DNA of 46,769 bases from Frankia sp. QA3 (GTDB taxonomy: Bacteria; Actinomycetota; Actinomycetes; Frankiales; Frankiaceae): the NCBI RefSeq assembly GCF_000262465.1, contig NZ_CM001489.1, forward strand, positions 6,196,488 to 6,243,256, read 5' to 3'. How positions within the stretch are numbered: position 1 is the first letter of the stretch; the number at the start of each line of letters is the position of its first letter. The notes beneath the pieces are model-generated. The model did no database searches and was not told where the DNA came from. It was given only the letters and a program-made list of their open reading frames with translations. Both the position numbers and the translations under genes were made by a program. Shown here piece after piece: positions 34,701 through 41,475 of this stretch.

Positions 34701-34994
34701 ATGGGAGGACGGGATGCCTGGCTGGTGAAATCGGGCGGCTCGCGGCGTGGGTGACCCCGTCAGGGAGGGCCCACACGTGCTTTGGTGGGCTGCCCCGCCC
34801 GGTTGGACCTGGCCCTTCACACCTTTCCCGGCTCCCCATGATGTCCGGCCTTCGCCTGCGTCGCTGCCGCGTCGCAGCCGACCTGCGGCGACCCGGTCGG
34901 ACCCGACCCCGGCAGCGGGCGGTGGCCCGCCGCCGGGCGGTGCCCCGCGACCACGGCCCACCCGGGCGGCGCCGTAACCACGAAAGGGAGCGCC

Positions 34995-35522
34995 ATGACC
35001 ACGACCACCAGCTCCGGGCCCACGACAACCGGTGCCGGGACCACGACCGGCGCCGGTCAGGCGGATTCACCGTCGGCGAGCACCGCCGGTGGCGCCCGCC
35101 GGAGCACCGTGCCGGACCGGAAGAACTCCACCGAACTCCTCAGTGACCGGGGCCGGACGTCGATCGCGGACGCCGTGGTCCGCAAGATCGCTGGGGTGGC
35201 GGCCCGTGAGGTCGCCGGCGTGCACAACCTCGGCAGCGGTGGCTCCCGGGCGGTCGCCTCGATGAAGGCCCGCATCCCCGGCGCGTCGGCGAGCGTTTCG
35301 CAAGGTGTCGCGGTCGAGGTCGGCGAACGGCAGGCCGCCATCGATCTCGACGTGATCTGCGACTACGGCGTGTCCATCGTGGACCTGTCCCAGTCGATCC
35401 GGCGCAACGTCGTCGGCTCGGTGGAGGGGATGACCGGTCTGGAGGTGACCGAGGTCAACATCGCGGTCGACGATGTCTACATAGGCGACGACGGCCAGGA
35501 AGAGACTCGGCGGGTCGAGTGA
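34995..35522 (+). CDS. Asp23/Gls24-family envelope stress protein 1
   Basis: A 175-residue cytosolic protein; a Thr/Gly/Ser-rich N-terminus of about 45 residues precedes the Asp23 domain. Domain landmarks are TSIADAVVRKIAGVAAREVA, GVHNLGSGG, VAVEVGERQAAIDLDVICDY, GVSIVDLSQSIRRNVVGSVE and LEVTEVNIAVDDVYI. In Firmicutes, Asp23 coats the membrane through AmaP; the same module is common in actinobacteria. ATG 34995 has GAAAGGGAG upstream. It is the first gene of a seven-gene operon that contains a second Asp23, AmaP and DUF2273 genes. The next gene's GTG overlaps its TGA. Confidence 0.92.
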   Translation: MTTTTSSGPTTTGAGTTTGAGQADSPSASTAGGARRSTVPDRKNSTELLSDRGRTSIADAVVRKIAGVAAREVAGVHNLGSGGSRAVASMKARIPGASASVSQGVAVEVGERQAAIDLDVICDYGVSIVDLSQSIRRNVVGSVEGMTGLEVTEVNIAVDDVYIGDDGQEETRRVE

Positions 35523-36199
35523 GCCTGGTCGGGACGGGGGATGCGTCCGCCTGGTTCCGCTGGGACCCCGACCGGGTGGCGGCAGCGGTACTCGCCTGCC
35601 CCGGGGTCGCGCGGCTCGCCGCCGCCCCGACGCTCGCGCCCCTGATCATCCCCGCCCGCCTCGGCGCGCCGCCCTGCGCCGGCCCCGATGCGCCAGCCTC
35701 TTCCGGCGAGGCGGCGGCGATTTCCGATGCGGCCTCGGCGGCTTCCGGTTCTGCCGTGGCGGACGCGGCCGAGGACGCTCGGGCGGACGCGGCGCGGGAG
35801 GGGCTCGAGGTGGCTGAGGTGGCGACGTACCTGCCTGGCCGCCGGGTCGAGGGGGTGCGGGTGCGGGCTGACCAGATCCTCGTCCAGGTCGACTGCCGCT
35901 ACGGCGAGCCGCTGTCCGACCTCGCCGGTCGGATCCGGGCCGCGGTGCTCTGCGTGGCGCCCGACTGCCCCCGGGTGGACGTGGTCATCCGCGATCTCGA
36001 CCCTCCGGACGGGCCGGCCTCAGCCGGTGCGCAGACCTCAGCCGGTGCGCGAACCTCAGCCGGTGCGCGCACCCCGGTCGGAGGGTGGGCCCCGGTCGGG
36101 GGGCAGGCGCCGGTTGTGCGGCCGCCCGCCCGGGGCACGGGAGATTCTCGGCTGGCGCAGGCGGGGGACGGCGAGGAGCCATGGGTGTGGCCCCCATGA
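35519..36199 (+). CDS. Asp23-operon accessory protein, hypothetical
   Basis: A 226-residue protein found next to Asp23 genes. Its core, RVAAAVLACPGVARLAAAP, then EVATYLPGRRVEGVRVRADQ and SDLAGRIRAAVL plus VDVVIRDLD, resembles a degenerate Asp23-like fold (strand-helix-strand with a PGxxVxGVRV motif), so it may pack with the Asp23 proteins. The middle (45-95) is an Ala-rich acidic linker. The C-terminus has an imperfect repeat (TSAGART, four times) and ends EEPWVWPP. GTG 35519 overlaps the upstream TGA by 4 nt, so it is translationally coupled. No TM helix. Confidence 0.7.
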   Translation: MSLVGTGDASAWFRWDPDRVAAAVLACPGVARLAAAPTLAPLIIPARLGAPPCAGPDAPASSGEAAAISDAASAASGSAVADAAEDARADAAREGLEVAEVATYLPGRRVEGVRVRADQILVQVDCRYGEPLSDLAGRIRAAVLCVAPDCPRVDVVIRDLDPPDGPASAGAQTSAGARTSAGARTPVGGWAPVGGQAPVVRPPARGTGDSRLAQAGDGEEPWVWPP

Positions 36200-36630
36200 C
36201 CTCCCGGGAGGTGAGGGACTCCGCCCCTCCGGAGGCCCGGTGTGACGCCGATGCGGCCCGACGCCGGGCGGAGATCCGGGCGTTCGTCCGGGCGCACCAC
36301 CCGGACCGCGGTGGGGATCCGCACGCTTTCGCCGAGGGCCTGCGGGCGCTGCGCGGCTCGTCGGCCACGGGCTCGTCGACCGGGGCCGCCTCACGGCCCA
36401 CGGCCTACCGCCGGCGCACCGTGCCCGAGCACCTGGTCGGCTGGATGGCGGACCGCGGCCGGGGCTGGTGCGGCGCCGCACGGCGGCGGTGGCCGGGCCT
36501 CGGGGAGCGATGGCCGGGCCTGGGGGAGCGATGGCCGGGCCTGGGGGAGCAGTGGGCCCATCGGCTCGGTGTCCGATGGGTGCACCGGCGAGACGCTCCG
36601 AGAGCACAGCGTGGTTCTCGGGTCCGGTGA
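36181..36630 (+). CDS. Small J-domain-like (HPD motif) protein
   Basis: A 149-residue protein. Residues 20-50 (RRRAEIRAFVRAHHPDRGGD, then PHAFAEGLRAL) match helix II-III of a DnaJ J-domain: a basic helix, the HPD tripeptide, and a short helix after it. The domain is minimal, lacking a clear helix I. The C-terminal half is basic with a heptad repeat RWPGLGE (three copies, 21-bp units at 36490-36552). It could recruit DnaK to the Asp23 complex (inference). ATG 36181 has GAGGAG 2 nt upstream, overlapping the previous gene by 19 nt. The longer frame from 36085 is Arg/Gly-rich. Confidence 0.65.
   Translation: MGVAPMTSREVRDSAPPEARCDADAARRRAEIRAFVRAHHPDRGGDPHAFAEGLRALRGSSATGSSTGAASRPTAYRRRTVPEHLVGWMADRGRGWCGAARRRWPGLGERWPGLGERWPGLGEQWAHRLGVRWVHRRDAPRAQRGSRVR
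36490..36552 (+). repeat. 21-bp tandem repeat in J-like gene
   Basis: Three units of TGGCCGGGCCTGGGGGAGCG plus one base (first with C for G, last with CAG for CGA) encode WPGLGER repeats. Strain-dependent copy number would be expected. Confidence 0.75.
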
Positions 36631-36770
36631 CGCAACACCCCCGCAGGGAACGTTGCCGGCGCCTCACCGCATGTGACGATCGCGCCCATGGCCCCTTTCT
36701 GGCCCGTTCGAGGGGCACGCCGGACGTACCACCCGACTGGACGGGTCGTGGACCGGAAAGGGACGTCATT

Positions 36771-36959
36771 ATGCGAGCAGCAGCACTCGGTCTGATCGCC
36801 GGCCTGATCGCCGGGCTCGCCCTCGCCTTCGGCGGGTTCAGCGAGTTCCTGATCGTCCTGGTCTTCGGGGCGATCGGGCTGGTCGTCGGCAAGGTGGTCG
36901 ACGGCGATCTCGACATCACCCGCTACGTGGGCGGAGACCGGCGCCGGAGTCGGCGGTGA
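36771..36959 (+). CDS. DUF2273-type small membrane protein
   Basis: A 62-residue protein with two hydrophobic helices (AALGLIAGLIAGLALAFGG and EFLIVLVFGAIGLVVGKVV) and a charged C-terminus (DGDLDITRYVGGDRRRSRR). Such proteins accompany Asp23 and AmaP in many Gram-positive operons and are probably part of the membrane platform. ATG 36771 follows GGAAAGGGA. A 140-bp spacer separates it from the J-like gene; it contains a GGGAAC word (36655) that might be an ECF-type -35. Its TGA overlaps the next GTG. Confidence 0.85.
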   Translation: MRAAALGLIAGLIAGLALAFGGFSEFLIVLVFGAIGLVVGKVVDGDLDITRYVGGDRRRSRR

Positions 36960-37366
36960 CGACGCCGTCCCGGCCCGACGACACCACCGAGCCGGCCGGC
37001 ACCCGGCGCGGGGGCGCGGCCGGGACGGGTTCGCTCCGCGTCGCCGACCGGGTCGTGGAGAAGATCGCCGCGATGGCCGCCGCGGAGGTGGCCGGGGTCA
37101 CCGGGCCGCCGCGGCGGCTCTCGCGCCACGGCGGTGCCCGGCGGCGCGGGCATGCCCGCCGACCCCGGGTAGACGCCCGGGTCGAGGGGAGCACGGCCCG
37201 GCTGACCATGACGTTCTCCGTGCGGTACCCGAACCCCGTCGGCGAGACCGCCGAGCGGGTACGGGGCGAGGTGCGGGAGCGGGTCGCGGCGCTCGCCGGT
37301 GTGCGGGTCGCCCACCTCGACATCGAGGTGCCCTCCCTGAGCCTCGGCGGCGAACCGGACGGCTGA
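36956..37366 (+). CDS. Asp23/Gls24-family envelope stress protein 2
   Basis: A 136-residue Asp23 protein, shorter than the first copy. Landmarks are SLRVADRVVEKIAAMAAAEV, AGVTGPP, a basic loop (RRLSRHGGARRRGHARRPR) where the first copy has neutral residues, VEGSTARLTMTFSVRYPNPV and VRVAHLDIEVPSL. The basic loop could bind membrane phosphates or nucleic acid (inference). GTG 36956 overlaps the previous stop by 4 nt. Hairpin copy 5 follows its stop by 34 nt, so some transcripts may end here before the downstream genes. Confidence 0.9.
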   Translation: MTTPSRPDDTTEPAGTRRGGAAGTGSLRVADRVVEKIAAMAAAEVAGVTGPPRRLSRHGGARRRGHARRPRVDARVEGSTARLTMTFSVRYPNPVGETAERVRGEVRERVAALAGVRVAHLDIEVPSLSLGGEPDG

Positions 37367-37400
37367 TCCCCGACGGCTGCCCACGGCCTCACGCCCATGT

Positions 37401-37441
37401 CTTTCCGCAGGCTTCCGTATCCGTTTCGTCCCTGTGGAAAG
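37401..37441 (-). repeat. Conserved-loop hairpin element, copy 5 (within Asp23 operon)
   Basis: CTTTCCGCAGG (37401-37411) and CCTGTGGAAAG (37431-37441) pair over 11 bp with one G-U. On the minus strand the loop reads GACGAAACGGATACGGAAG. Unlike the other four, the loop-motif strand is opposite to the upstream gene. The stem has ACA/TGT or GCA/TGT where others have AGA/TCT, a compensated change. Confidence 0.8.
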
Positions 37442-37527
37442 GCGGGGAGGCGGAGGGGCAGTGTCTGTTCGTACTCAACTGGGCACGAGTAGTGGATAGG
37501 GGTGGACTCGGTGGGGGGGTGGACATC

Positions 37528-38346
37528 GTGCGGATTGGACGCCGGATCGTCGCCGGGCTGCTCGCCGCGCTGATCGCGGCTGCCGGTGTCATCGCCGTCA
37601 TCGAGATCATCGCTGCAGCCGCGGGCGGTGGTCACGTCCTGGTCGACTGGCGGAGCTGGGCGGACGGCCTGAGCGACACCGCCCGGTCGGAGGGGCCGGC
37701 GTTGCTGGCCGCCGGGTTCGTCGCGCTGGTCGGGTTGCTGCTGATCGGGACCTCGCTTCGGCGCGGCACGCCCGCCCGGCTGCGTACCCGCTGGGACTGC
37801 CCGCGGGCCGGGGTGTTCGTGAACCGGCGCGGGCTGGCCCGGGACCTGCGGGCCACGGCACTCGCCGTCGACGGGGTGGAGCGGGCCCGGGTCCGGGTGG
37901 ACCGGCGGGTCGCGGACGTCCGGTTGCGCCTGCGTCCCCGCACCGCGGGCGGTGCCCCGCAGCGGGTGGGCGCCCTGCTGCGCCAGGAGCTCGACGCCTT
38001 CGCGTTGGTCGAGCCGTCCGATCTGATCGTCCGGGCGGCCACGCCGACGGCCGGTCGACGGCACAAACTGGCCGGTGGCGACGGGCCGGCTAGGCATGAC
38101 GGTCCGGCCGAGCGGGGCGGTCCGGGCGGGTACGCCGGGCCCTCCGAACATGACGGTCGGGCCGGGCCCGGCGGTCCGGTCGGGCCCGAACCAGAGGGGC
38201 CGGCCGAGTGGGATGGCCCGACCGGAGGTGACGGCCCCCCGGCCGGGGATGACGGTCGGGCCAGGTCCGACGGTCCCGGCGGGTGCGGCGGTCCGGGCGG
38301 CTCCCGGGTCGGCGCCGCGGCTCGGCGAGGAGGCGAAGCGCCGTGA
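37528..38346 (+). CDS. DUF6286-like membrane protein of the Asp23 operon
   Basis: About 272 residues with two N-terminal TM helices (VAGLLAALIAAAGVIAVIEI and ALLAAGFVALVGLLLIGTSL), then a cytosolic alpha/beta domain (GVFVNRRGLARDLRATALAV, VERARVRVDRRVADVRLRLR, LVEPSDLIVRAA) like that of AmaP. The last 95 residues are a Gly/Pro/Asp-rich repeat tail (GDGPARHDGPAERGGPGG and similar). The start is uncertain: GTG 37528 has a G7 run as Shine-Dalgarno; GTG 37519 and 37492 are in frame. It lies after hairpin copy 5 and may have its own promoter. Its TGA overlaps the GTG of amaP. Confidence 0.75.
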   Translation: MRIGRRIVAGLLAALIAAAGVIAVIEIIAAAAGGGHVLVDWRSWADGLSDTARSEGPALLAAGFVALVGLLLIGTSLRRGTPARLRTRWDCPRAGVFVNRRGLARDLRATALAVDGVERARVRVDRRVADVRLRLRPRTAGGAPQRVGALLRQELDAFALVEPSDLIVRAATPTAGRRHKLAGGDGPARHDGPAERGGPGGYAGPSEHDGRAGPGGPVGPEPEGPAEWDGPTGGDGPPAGDDGRARSDGPGGCGGPGGSRVGAAARRGGEAP

Positions 38347-38936
38347 CCGGGCCCGGGCCTCACTCGCCGCAGACCGACCGGCGCAACCGGGTCGTCCTGG
38401 CCGCCCTGGGCCTGCTGCTCACCGCGGCCGGCGTGGTGGCGCTGCTCGTCGGGGTCGGCGTGTTCGGGGACGGCCGGGCAGACCGGCCGATACTCGACCC
38501 AAATGTCCGTGATTTCGCCGCGGACCACGGTTGGTTCTGGCCGGTTGTCGCGGTCGGCTGCGGGCTGATCGCCCTGCTGGCGCTGGTCTGGTTGGCCCAG
38601 CAGTTTCGCACCGATCGCTCCCACGGGCTGGACGTGACCCACGATGCGCTCGGCGACGTGCACCTGCCGGCGACCGCGCTGACCGACGCCGTCGTGGACG
38701 ACGTGGCCGGGATCGCGGGCGTCGAAGGGGCCCGGGCCGAGCTGCGCGGCCGGCGCGAACCATCGCTTGAGATCGCGGTGAGGGTGACCCGGGGCACCGA
38801 CGTGCCCGGCGTGCTCGGCGAGGTGTGCGGTCCGGTGCTGGGACGGGCCCGGCGCGCGCTCGGCCGTCCCGACCTGCCGGCTCAGGTGGACATCCGACCC
38901 GCCGGCACCGGCCGGCGTCGGTTCCCCATCCGCTGA
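38343..38936 (+). CDS. amaP: Alkaline-shock membrane anchor AmaP-like protein
   Basis: A 197-residue protein with two TM helices (VVLAALGLLLTAAGVVALLV and WFWPVVAVGCGLIALLALVW) separated by a short outer loop, followed by a cytosolic domain (HDALGDVHLPATALTDAVVD, VEGARAELRGRREPSLEIAV, VLGEVCGPVLGRARRALGR). This is the AmaP layout; AmaP anchors Asp23 at the membrane. GTG 38343 overlaps the upstream stop by 4 nt. It is the last gene of the Asp23 operon; a gap of 180 bp precedes rplY. Confidence 0.85.
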   Translation: MTGPGPHSPQTDRRNRVVLAALGLLLTAAGVVALLVGVGVFGDGRADRPILDPNVRDFAADHGWFWPVVAVGCGLIALLALVWLAQQFRTDRSHGLDVTHDALGDVHLPATALTDAVVDDVAGIAGVEGARAELRGRREPSLEIAVRVTRGTDVPGVLGEVCGPVLGRARRALGRPDLPAQVDIRPAGTGRRRFPIR

Positions 38937-39116
38937 CGCCGCCCGCACCGCCGCGACCGGTGCCGCTGCCACGGCTTGCCTGCGCGCGGGGTCTTGACAG
39001 ATCGGGGTGGTCGTCCCCCTCCCGCGAAGCGTCCGGTACTGTGAAGGACCGCGCCGCGGTGGTTCTCCCGCCCTCCGGCGATGGAATCCCATGTTCTCGA
39101 AAGGATGAGCGTCGCC

Positions 39117-39740
39117 ATGTCCGAGGTCCGCATCGCCGCGGAGCCGCGCACCGAGTTCGGCAAGGGCGGTGCTCGTCGCACCCGCCGCGCCGGCAAGGTA
39201 CCCGCTGTTCTCTACGGTCACGGCAAGCCGCCGCGCCACATCGCCCTGCCCGCGCACGACCTGATGCACGCCTTCAAGACCAACGCCGGCACGAACGTCC
39301 TGCTGACGCTCGAGCTCGCGGACGGCACCGAGCTCGCGCTCGCGAAGGACGTCCAGCGCCACCCGATCAGGGGCAGCTTCGAGCATCTCGACCTGGTTCT
39401 CGTGAACCGGGGCGAGAAGGTCGTCGCCGACATCCCCGTGCAGGTCGTCGGGGAGGCTCACCCCGACACGCTGGTCGACCAGCAGGTCACCTCGATTGCG
39501 GTGAAGGCCGACGCGTCGCGCCTGCCGGACGGGATCGAGGTGGACGTCACCGGCCTGGAGGCGGGCACCGCCGTGTTCGCCCGTCAGCTGCCGCTGCCCG
39601 AGGGCACCGAGCTCGACGCCGACCCCGAACTGGTCGTCGTGCAGTGCCTGGCCAAGCGGACCGTCGCCCAGGTCGAGGCCGAGCTCGGCGAGACGGCCGA
39701 GGTGGCCCAGGAGGCCGGCGCGGCGAGCGCGTCCGCCTAG
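39117..39740 (+). CDS. rplY: 50S ribosomal protein bL25 (general stress protein Ctc type)
   Basis: A 207-residue bL25/TL5-type protein that binds 5S rRNA. The N-terminal domain has VRIAAEPRTEFGKGGARRTR and RAGKVPAVLYGHG, and the RNA-binding strand has KDVQRHPIRGSFEHLDLVLV. The CTC C-terminal domain has VEVDVTGLEAGT and LPEGTELDADPELVVVQCLA, then an Ala/Glu tail. ATG 39117 (MSEVRIAAEP) is chosen by family start; AAAGGA is 11 nt upstream, and ATG 39105 is possible. A perfect TTGACA at 38994-38999 has no -10 box at normal spacing. It normally follows prs; here the Asp23 operon and the inferred inversion separate them. Confidence 0.95.
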   Translation: MSEVRIAAEPRTEFGKGGARRTRRAGKVPAVLYGHGKPPRHIALPAHDLMHAFKTNAGTNVLLTLELADGTELALAKDVQRHPIRGSFEHLDLVLVNRGEKVVADIPVQVVGEAHPDTLVDQQVTSIAVKADASRLPDGIEVDVTGLEAGTAVFARQLPLPEGTELDADPELVVVQCLAKRTVAQVEAELGETAEVAQEAGAASASA

Positions 39741-39806
39741 GCGGACGGCTCTCCCCGTCGACCCCCTCGTCGACTCACCTGCCGATGATCTGCGGATGAG
39801 CTGTCG

Positions 39807-40400
39807 ATGACGAACATGCCGACCGACGACGGGCCGTGGCTCGTCGTCGGACTGGGCAATCCGGGTCCGGGCTACGCCGGCAACCGGCACAATGCCGGCT
39901 TCATGGTCGTCGATCTGCTCGCCGAGCGGGCCGGGTCGCGGCTGAAGTCGCACCGGTCCCGGGCGGATGTCGCCGAGGTCCGCCTCGCTGGCGAGCGTGC
40001 GGTCCTCGCCCGTCCGCTGTCCTTCATGAACCTCTCCGGTGGGCCCGTCTCGGCGGTGCGCACCTTTTACAAGATCGACCCGGCTCGGGTCATCGTCGTG
40101 CATGACGAGCTGGACATCCCGTTCGGGGCCGTCCGGCTCAAGCGCGGCGGCGGAGACAACGGCCACAACGGGCTGCGATCGATCTCCTCTGCCCTCGGCA
40201 CCCGCGACTACCTGCGGGTCCGGGTCGGCATCGGCCGCCCGCCCGGCCGGCTGGACCCGGCCGACTTCGTGCTGCGGGACTTCGGCACGGCCGAGCGGCG
40301 CGAACTGCCCCTGTTGCTGGAGCATGCCGCCGACTCGGTCGAGATGCTGATCACCGACGGCCTGGAGCCCACGCAGAACCGTTACCACGCCCTGCTCTGA
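39807..40400 (+). CDS. pth: Peptidyl-tRNA hydrolase
   Basis: A 197-residue enzyme releasing peptides from peptidyl-tRNA that drops off ribosomes. Motifs: WLVVGLGNPGPGYAGNRHNA with the catalytic His, ARPLSFMNLSGGPVSAV, VIVVHDELDIPFGAVRLKRG with the assisting Asp, GGGDNGHNGLRSISSALGT, and RVRVGIGRPPGRLDPADFVL. Length is typical. ATG 39807 (MTNMPTDDGP) is used; ATG 39816 is three codons in, and neither has a strong Shine-Dalgarno. It lies 66 bp after rplY on the same strand, as is usual in actinobacteria. Confidence 0.97.
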   Translation: MTNMPTDDGPWLVVGLGNPGPGYAGNRHNAGFMVVDLLAERAGSRLKSHRSRADVAEVRLAGERAVLARPLSFMNLSGGPVSAVRTFYKIDPARVIVVHDELDIPFGAVRLKRGGGDNGHNGLRSISSALGTRDYLRVRVGIGRPPGRLDPADFVLRDFGTAERRELPLLLEHAADSVEMLITDGLEPTQNRYHALL

Positions 40401-40751
40401 GCCTCCCGCCTCCCGCCGCGCGCCATCCTCCCGCCCAGCGGTCACTCCACCACGCTGTGGTCATCCCGTCATGCTGTGGTCATCCCGTCATGCTGTGGCC
40501 GCCCTTCCGTCTCGCGATGGGCCGGATGGCCCGGGTCCACATCACCTTTCTGATCACCTTCCTGTCCTTGGCTTGGCACCGGTGGAACGCCGGCCGTTGA
40601 TCGCGACGTTCCCTGACGGGACGTCGGCGATCCGCTGCGTCGCGTGCGCAGTCGGCGCGAGGCTCGCGTGGCCGGGCCGCGCGGGACGGCGCGGGTCTGC
40701 GGGCGGCCGGCGTCGATCGGTCGTGCGGCCAGGGAGACGGAGGAGTGGCGG
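40401..40751. other. Intergenic region with 19-bp repeats, 351 bp
   Basis: Between pth and the PIG-L-like gene. CATGCTGTGGTCATCCCGT (19 bp) occurs twice (40451 with one change, 40470), with a partial third copy at 40489. A strong Shine-Dalgarno (GGAGGAGTGG) ends the region. The plus frame of the next gene is open from 40644 but that part looks non-coding. No other gene is seen. Confidence 0.5.
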
Positions 40752-41402
40752 ATGATGGCGTTGATGGCCGGGCTGCCGCGGGACGGTCGGCCGTACCGTG
40801 TCGTGGCGCTCGGGGCCCAGGCTGACGATGTGGAGATCGGCGCCGGAGCCACGATCATGCAGCTGCTGACCGCGCATCCCGACGCGGCCGTGCACTGGAT
40901 GGTCTTCGCCAGCGACGGGGAGCGCGGTCCGCAGACCGAGGACAGCGCCCGGGAGCTGCTCGGGGCCTGCCTCGGCTCGTTGCACCTGCACGAGGTCCGG
41001 GCCGGGTTCCTGCCGCGGGAGTGGAGCGGCGTGAAGGAGGTCCTGCTCCAGATCGGCCGCCGGGTTCGCCCGGACGTCGTGTTCGCCCCGACGCCGGCGC
41101 AGGCCCGCGGTGACCACCGGGTGCTCGGCGAGCTGGCCTGGCAGGTCTTCCGCGAGGCCCTCGTCCTCGGCTATGAGCTGCCGGCCGGGCCGGGCGAGCG
41201 GCTGGCGCCGAGCCTGTACGTCCCCGTTCCCGCGGACACCGTGGGGGCGAAGCTCGACCATCTCAAGCGGCACTCGCGCGGCTGGGGGGAGGTCGACGGC
41301 TTCGACGAGATCGTGCGGGCCAGCATGCGGCTGCGCGGCGTCGAGTGCGGGACCCGCTACGCCGAGGCGTTCGACGCCCGCAGCCTGACGCTCACCTTCT
41401 GA
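40752..41402 (+). CDS. PIG-L/LmbE-family deacetylase-like protein with altered zinc ligands
   Basis: A 216-residue Rossmann-like protein of the GlcNAc deacetylase superfamily, which removes acetyl from GlcNAc-linked substrates using zinc. The family motif AHPDD appears as ALGAQADDVEIGAGATI: His is Gln23 and Pro is Ala, while both Asp (25, 26) are kept. The second motif, usually HxDH, reads ARGDHRVLGEL: its first His is Arg119, Asp121 and His122 remain. Two of three zinc ligands thus look lost, yet MVFASDGERG, ELLGACLG and the C-terminal VEVDGFDEIV region are well preserved. A binding or non-zinc role is possible. ATG 40752 follows GGAGGAG. It is convergent with the GT4 gene, within a glycan cluster. 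Confidence 0.8.
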   Translation: MMALMAGLPRDGRPYRVVALGAQADDVEIGAGATIMQLLTAHPDAAVHWMVFASDGERGPQTEDSARELLGACLGSLHLHEVRAGFLPREWSGVKEVLLQIGRRVRPDVVFAPTPAQARGDHRVLGELAWQVFREALVLGYELPAGPGERLAPSLYVPVPADTVGAKLDHLKRHSRGWGEVDGFDEIVRASMRLRGVECGTRYAEAFDARSLTLTF

Positions 41403-41414
41403 TCACCTGCTCAG

Positions 41415-41458
41415 CCCCGCGGCTGGCGGCCGGCGCGGGCCGGCGAACCGCCGCGGGG
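41415..41458. terminator. Hairpin between PIG-L-like and GT4 genes
   Basis: CCCCGCGGC (41415-41423) pairs perfectly with GCCGCGGGG (41450-41458); the GC-rich interior can also pair (GCCGGC repeats). It is 12 nt after the PIG-L stop and 17 nt from the convergent GT4 stop, so it can serve both strands. Confidence 0.55.
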
Positions 41459-41475
41459 TGGGCAGGGCTGGCGGG

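Larger units (their letters stand above)
34347..34994. other. Divergent intergenic region ispE / Asp23 operon, 648 bp
   Basis: This is the longest gene-free stretch and the other edge of the inferred inversion. It contains a 19-bp tandem array (34431-34544) close to ispE and a SigB-like promoter (34676-34700), leaving a leader of about 290 nt before the first Asp23 gene. No coding frame in it has plausible composition. A short plus-strand frame at 34318-34728 only translates the repeats. Confidence 0.5.

Noticed and set aside
38994..39042. TTGACA promoter for rplY
   Set aside because: The hexamer is perfect but there is no -10 box at 16-19 nt; the only candidate, TACTGT, is 37 nt away.
37632..40445. 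A 937-residue minus-strand open frame across the Asp23 operon, rplY and pth
   Set aside because: It is antisense to several clearly conserved genes, has Arg/Asp/Gly-rich shadow composition and no domain. High GC keeps frames open.
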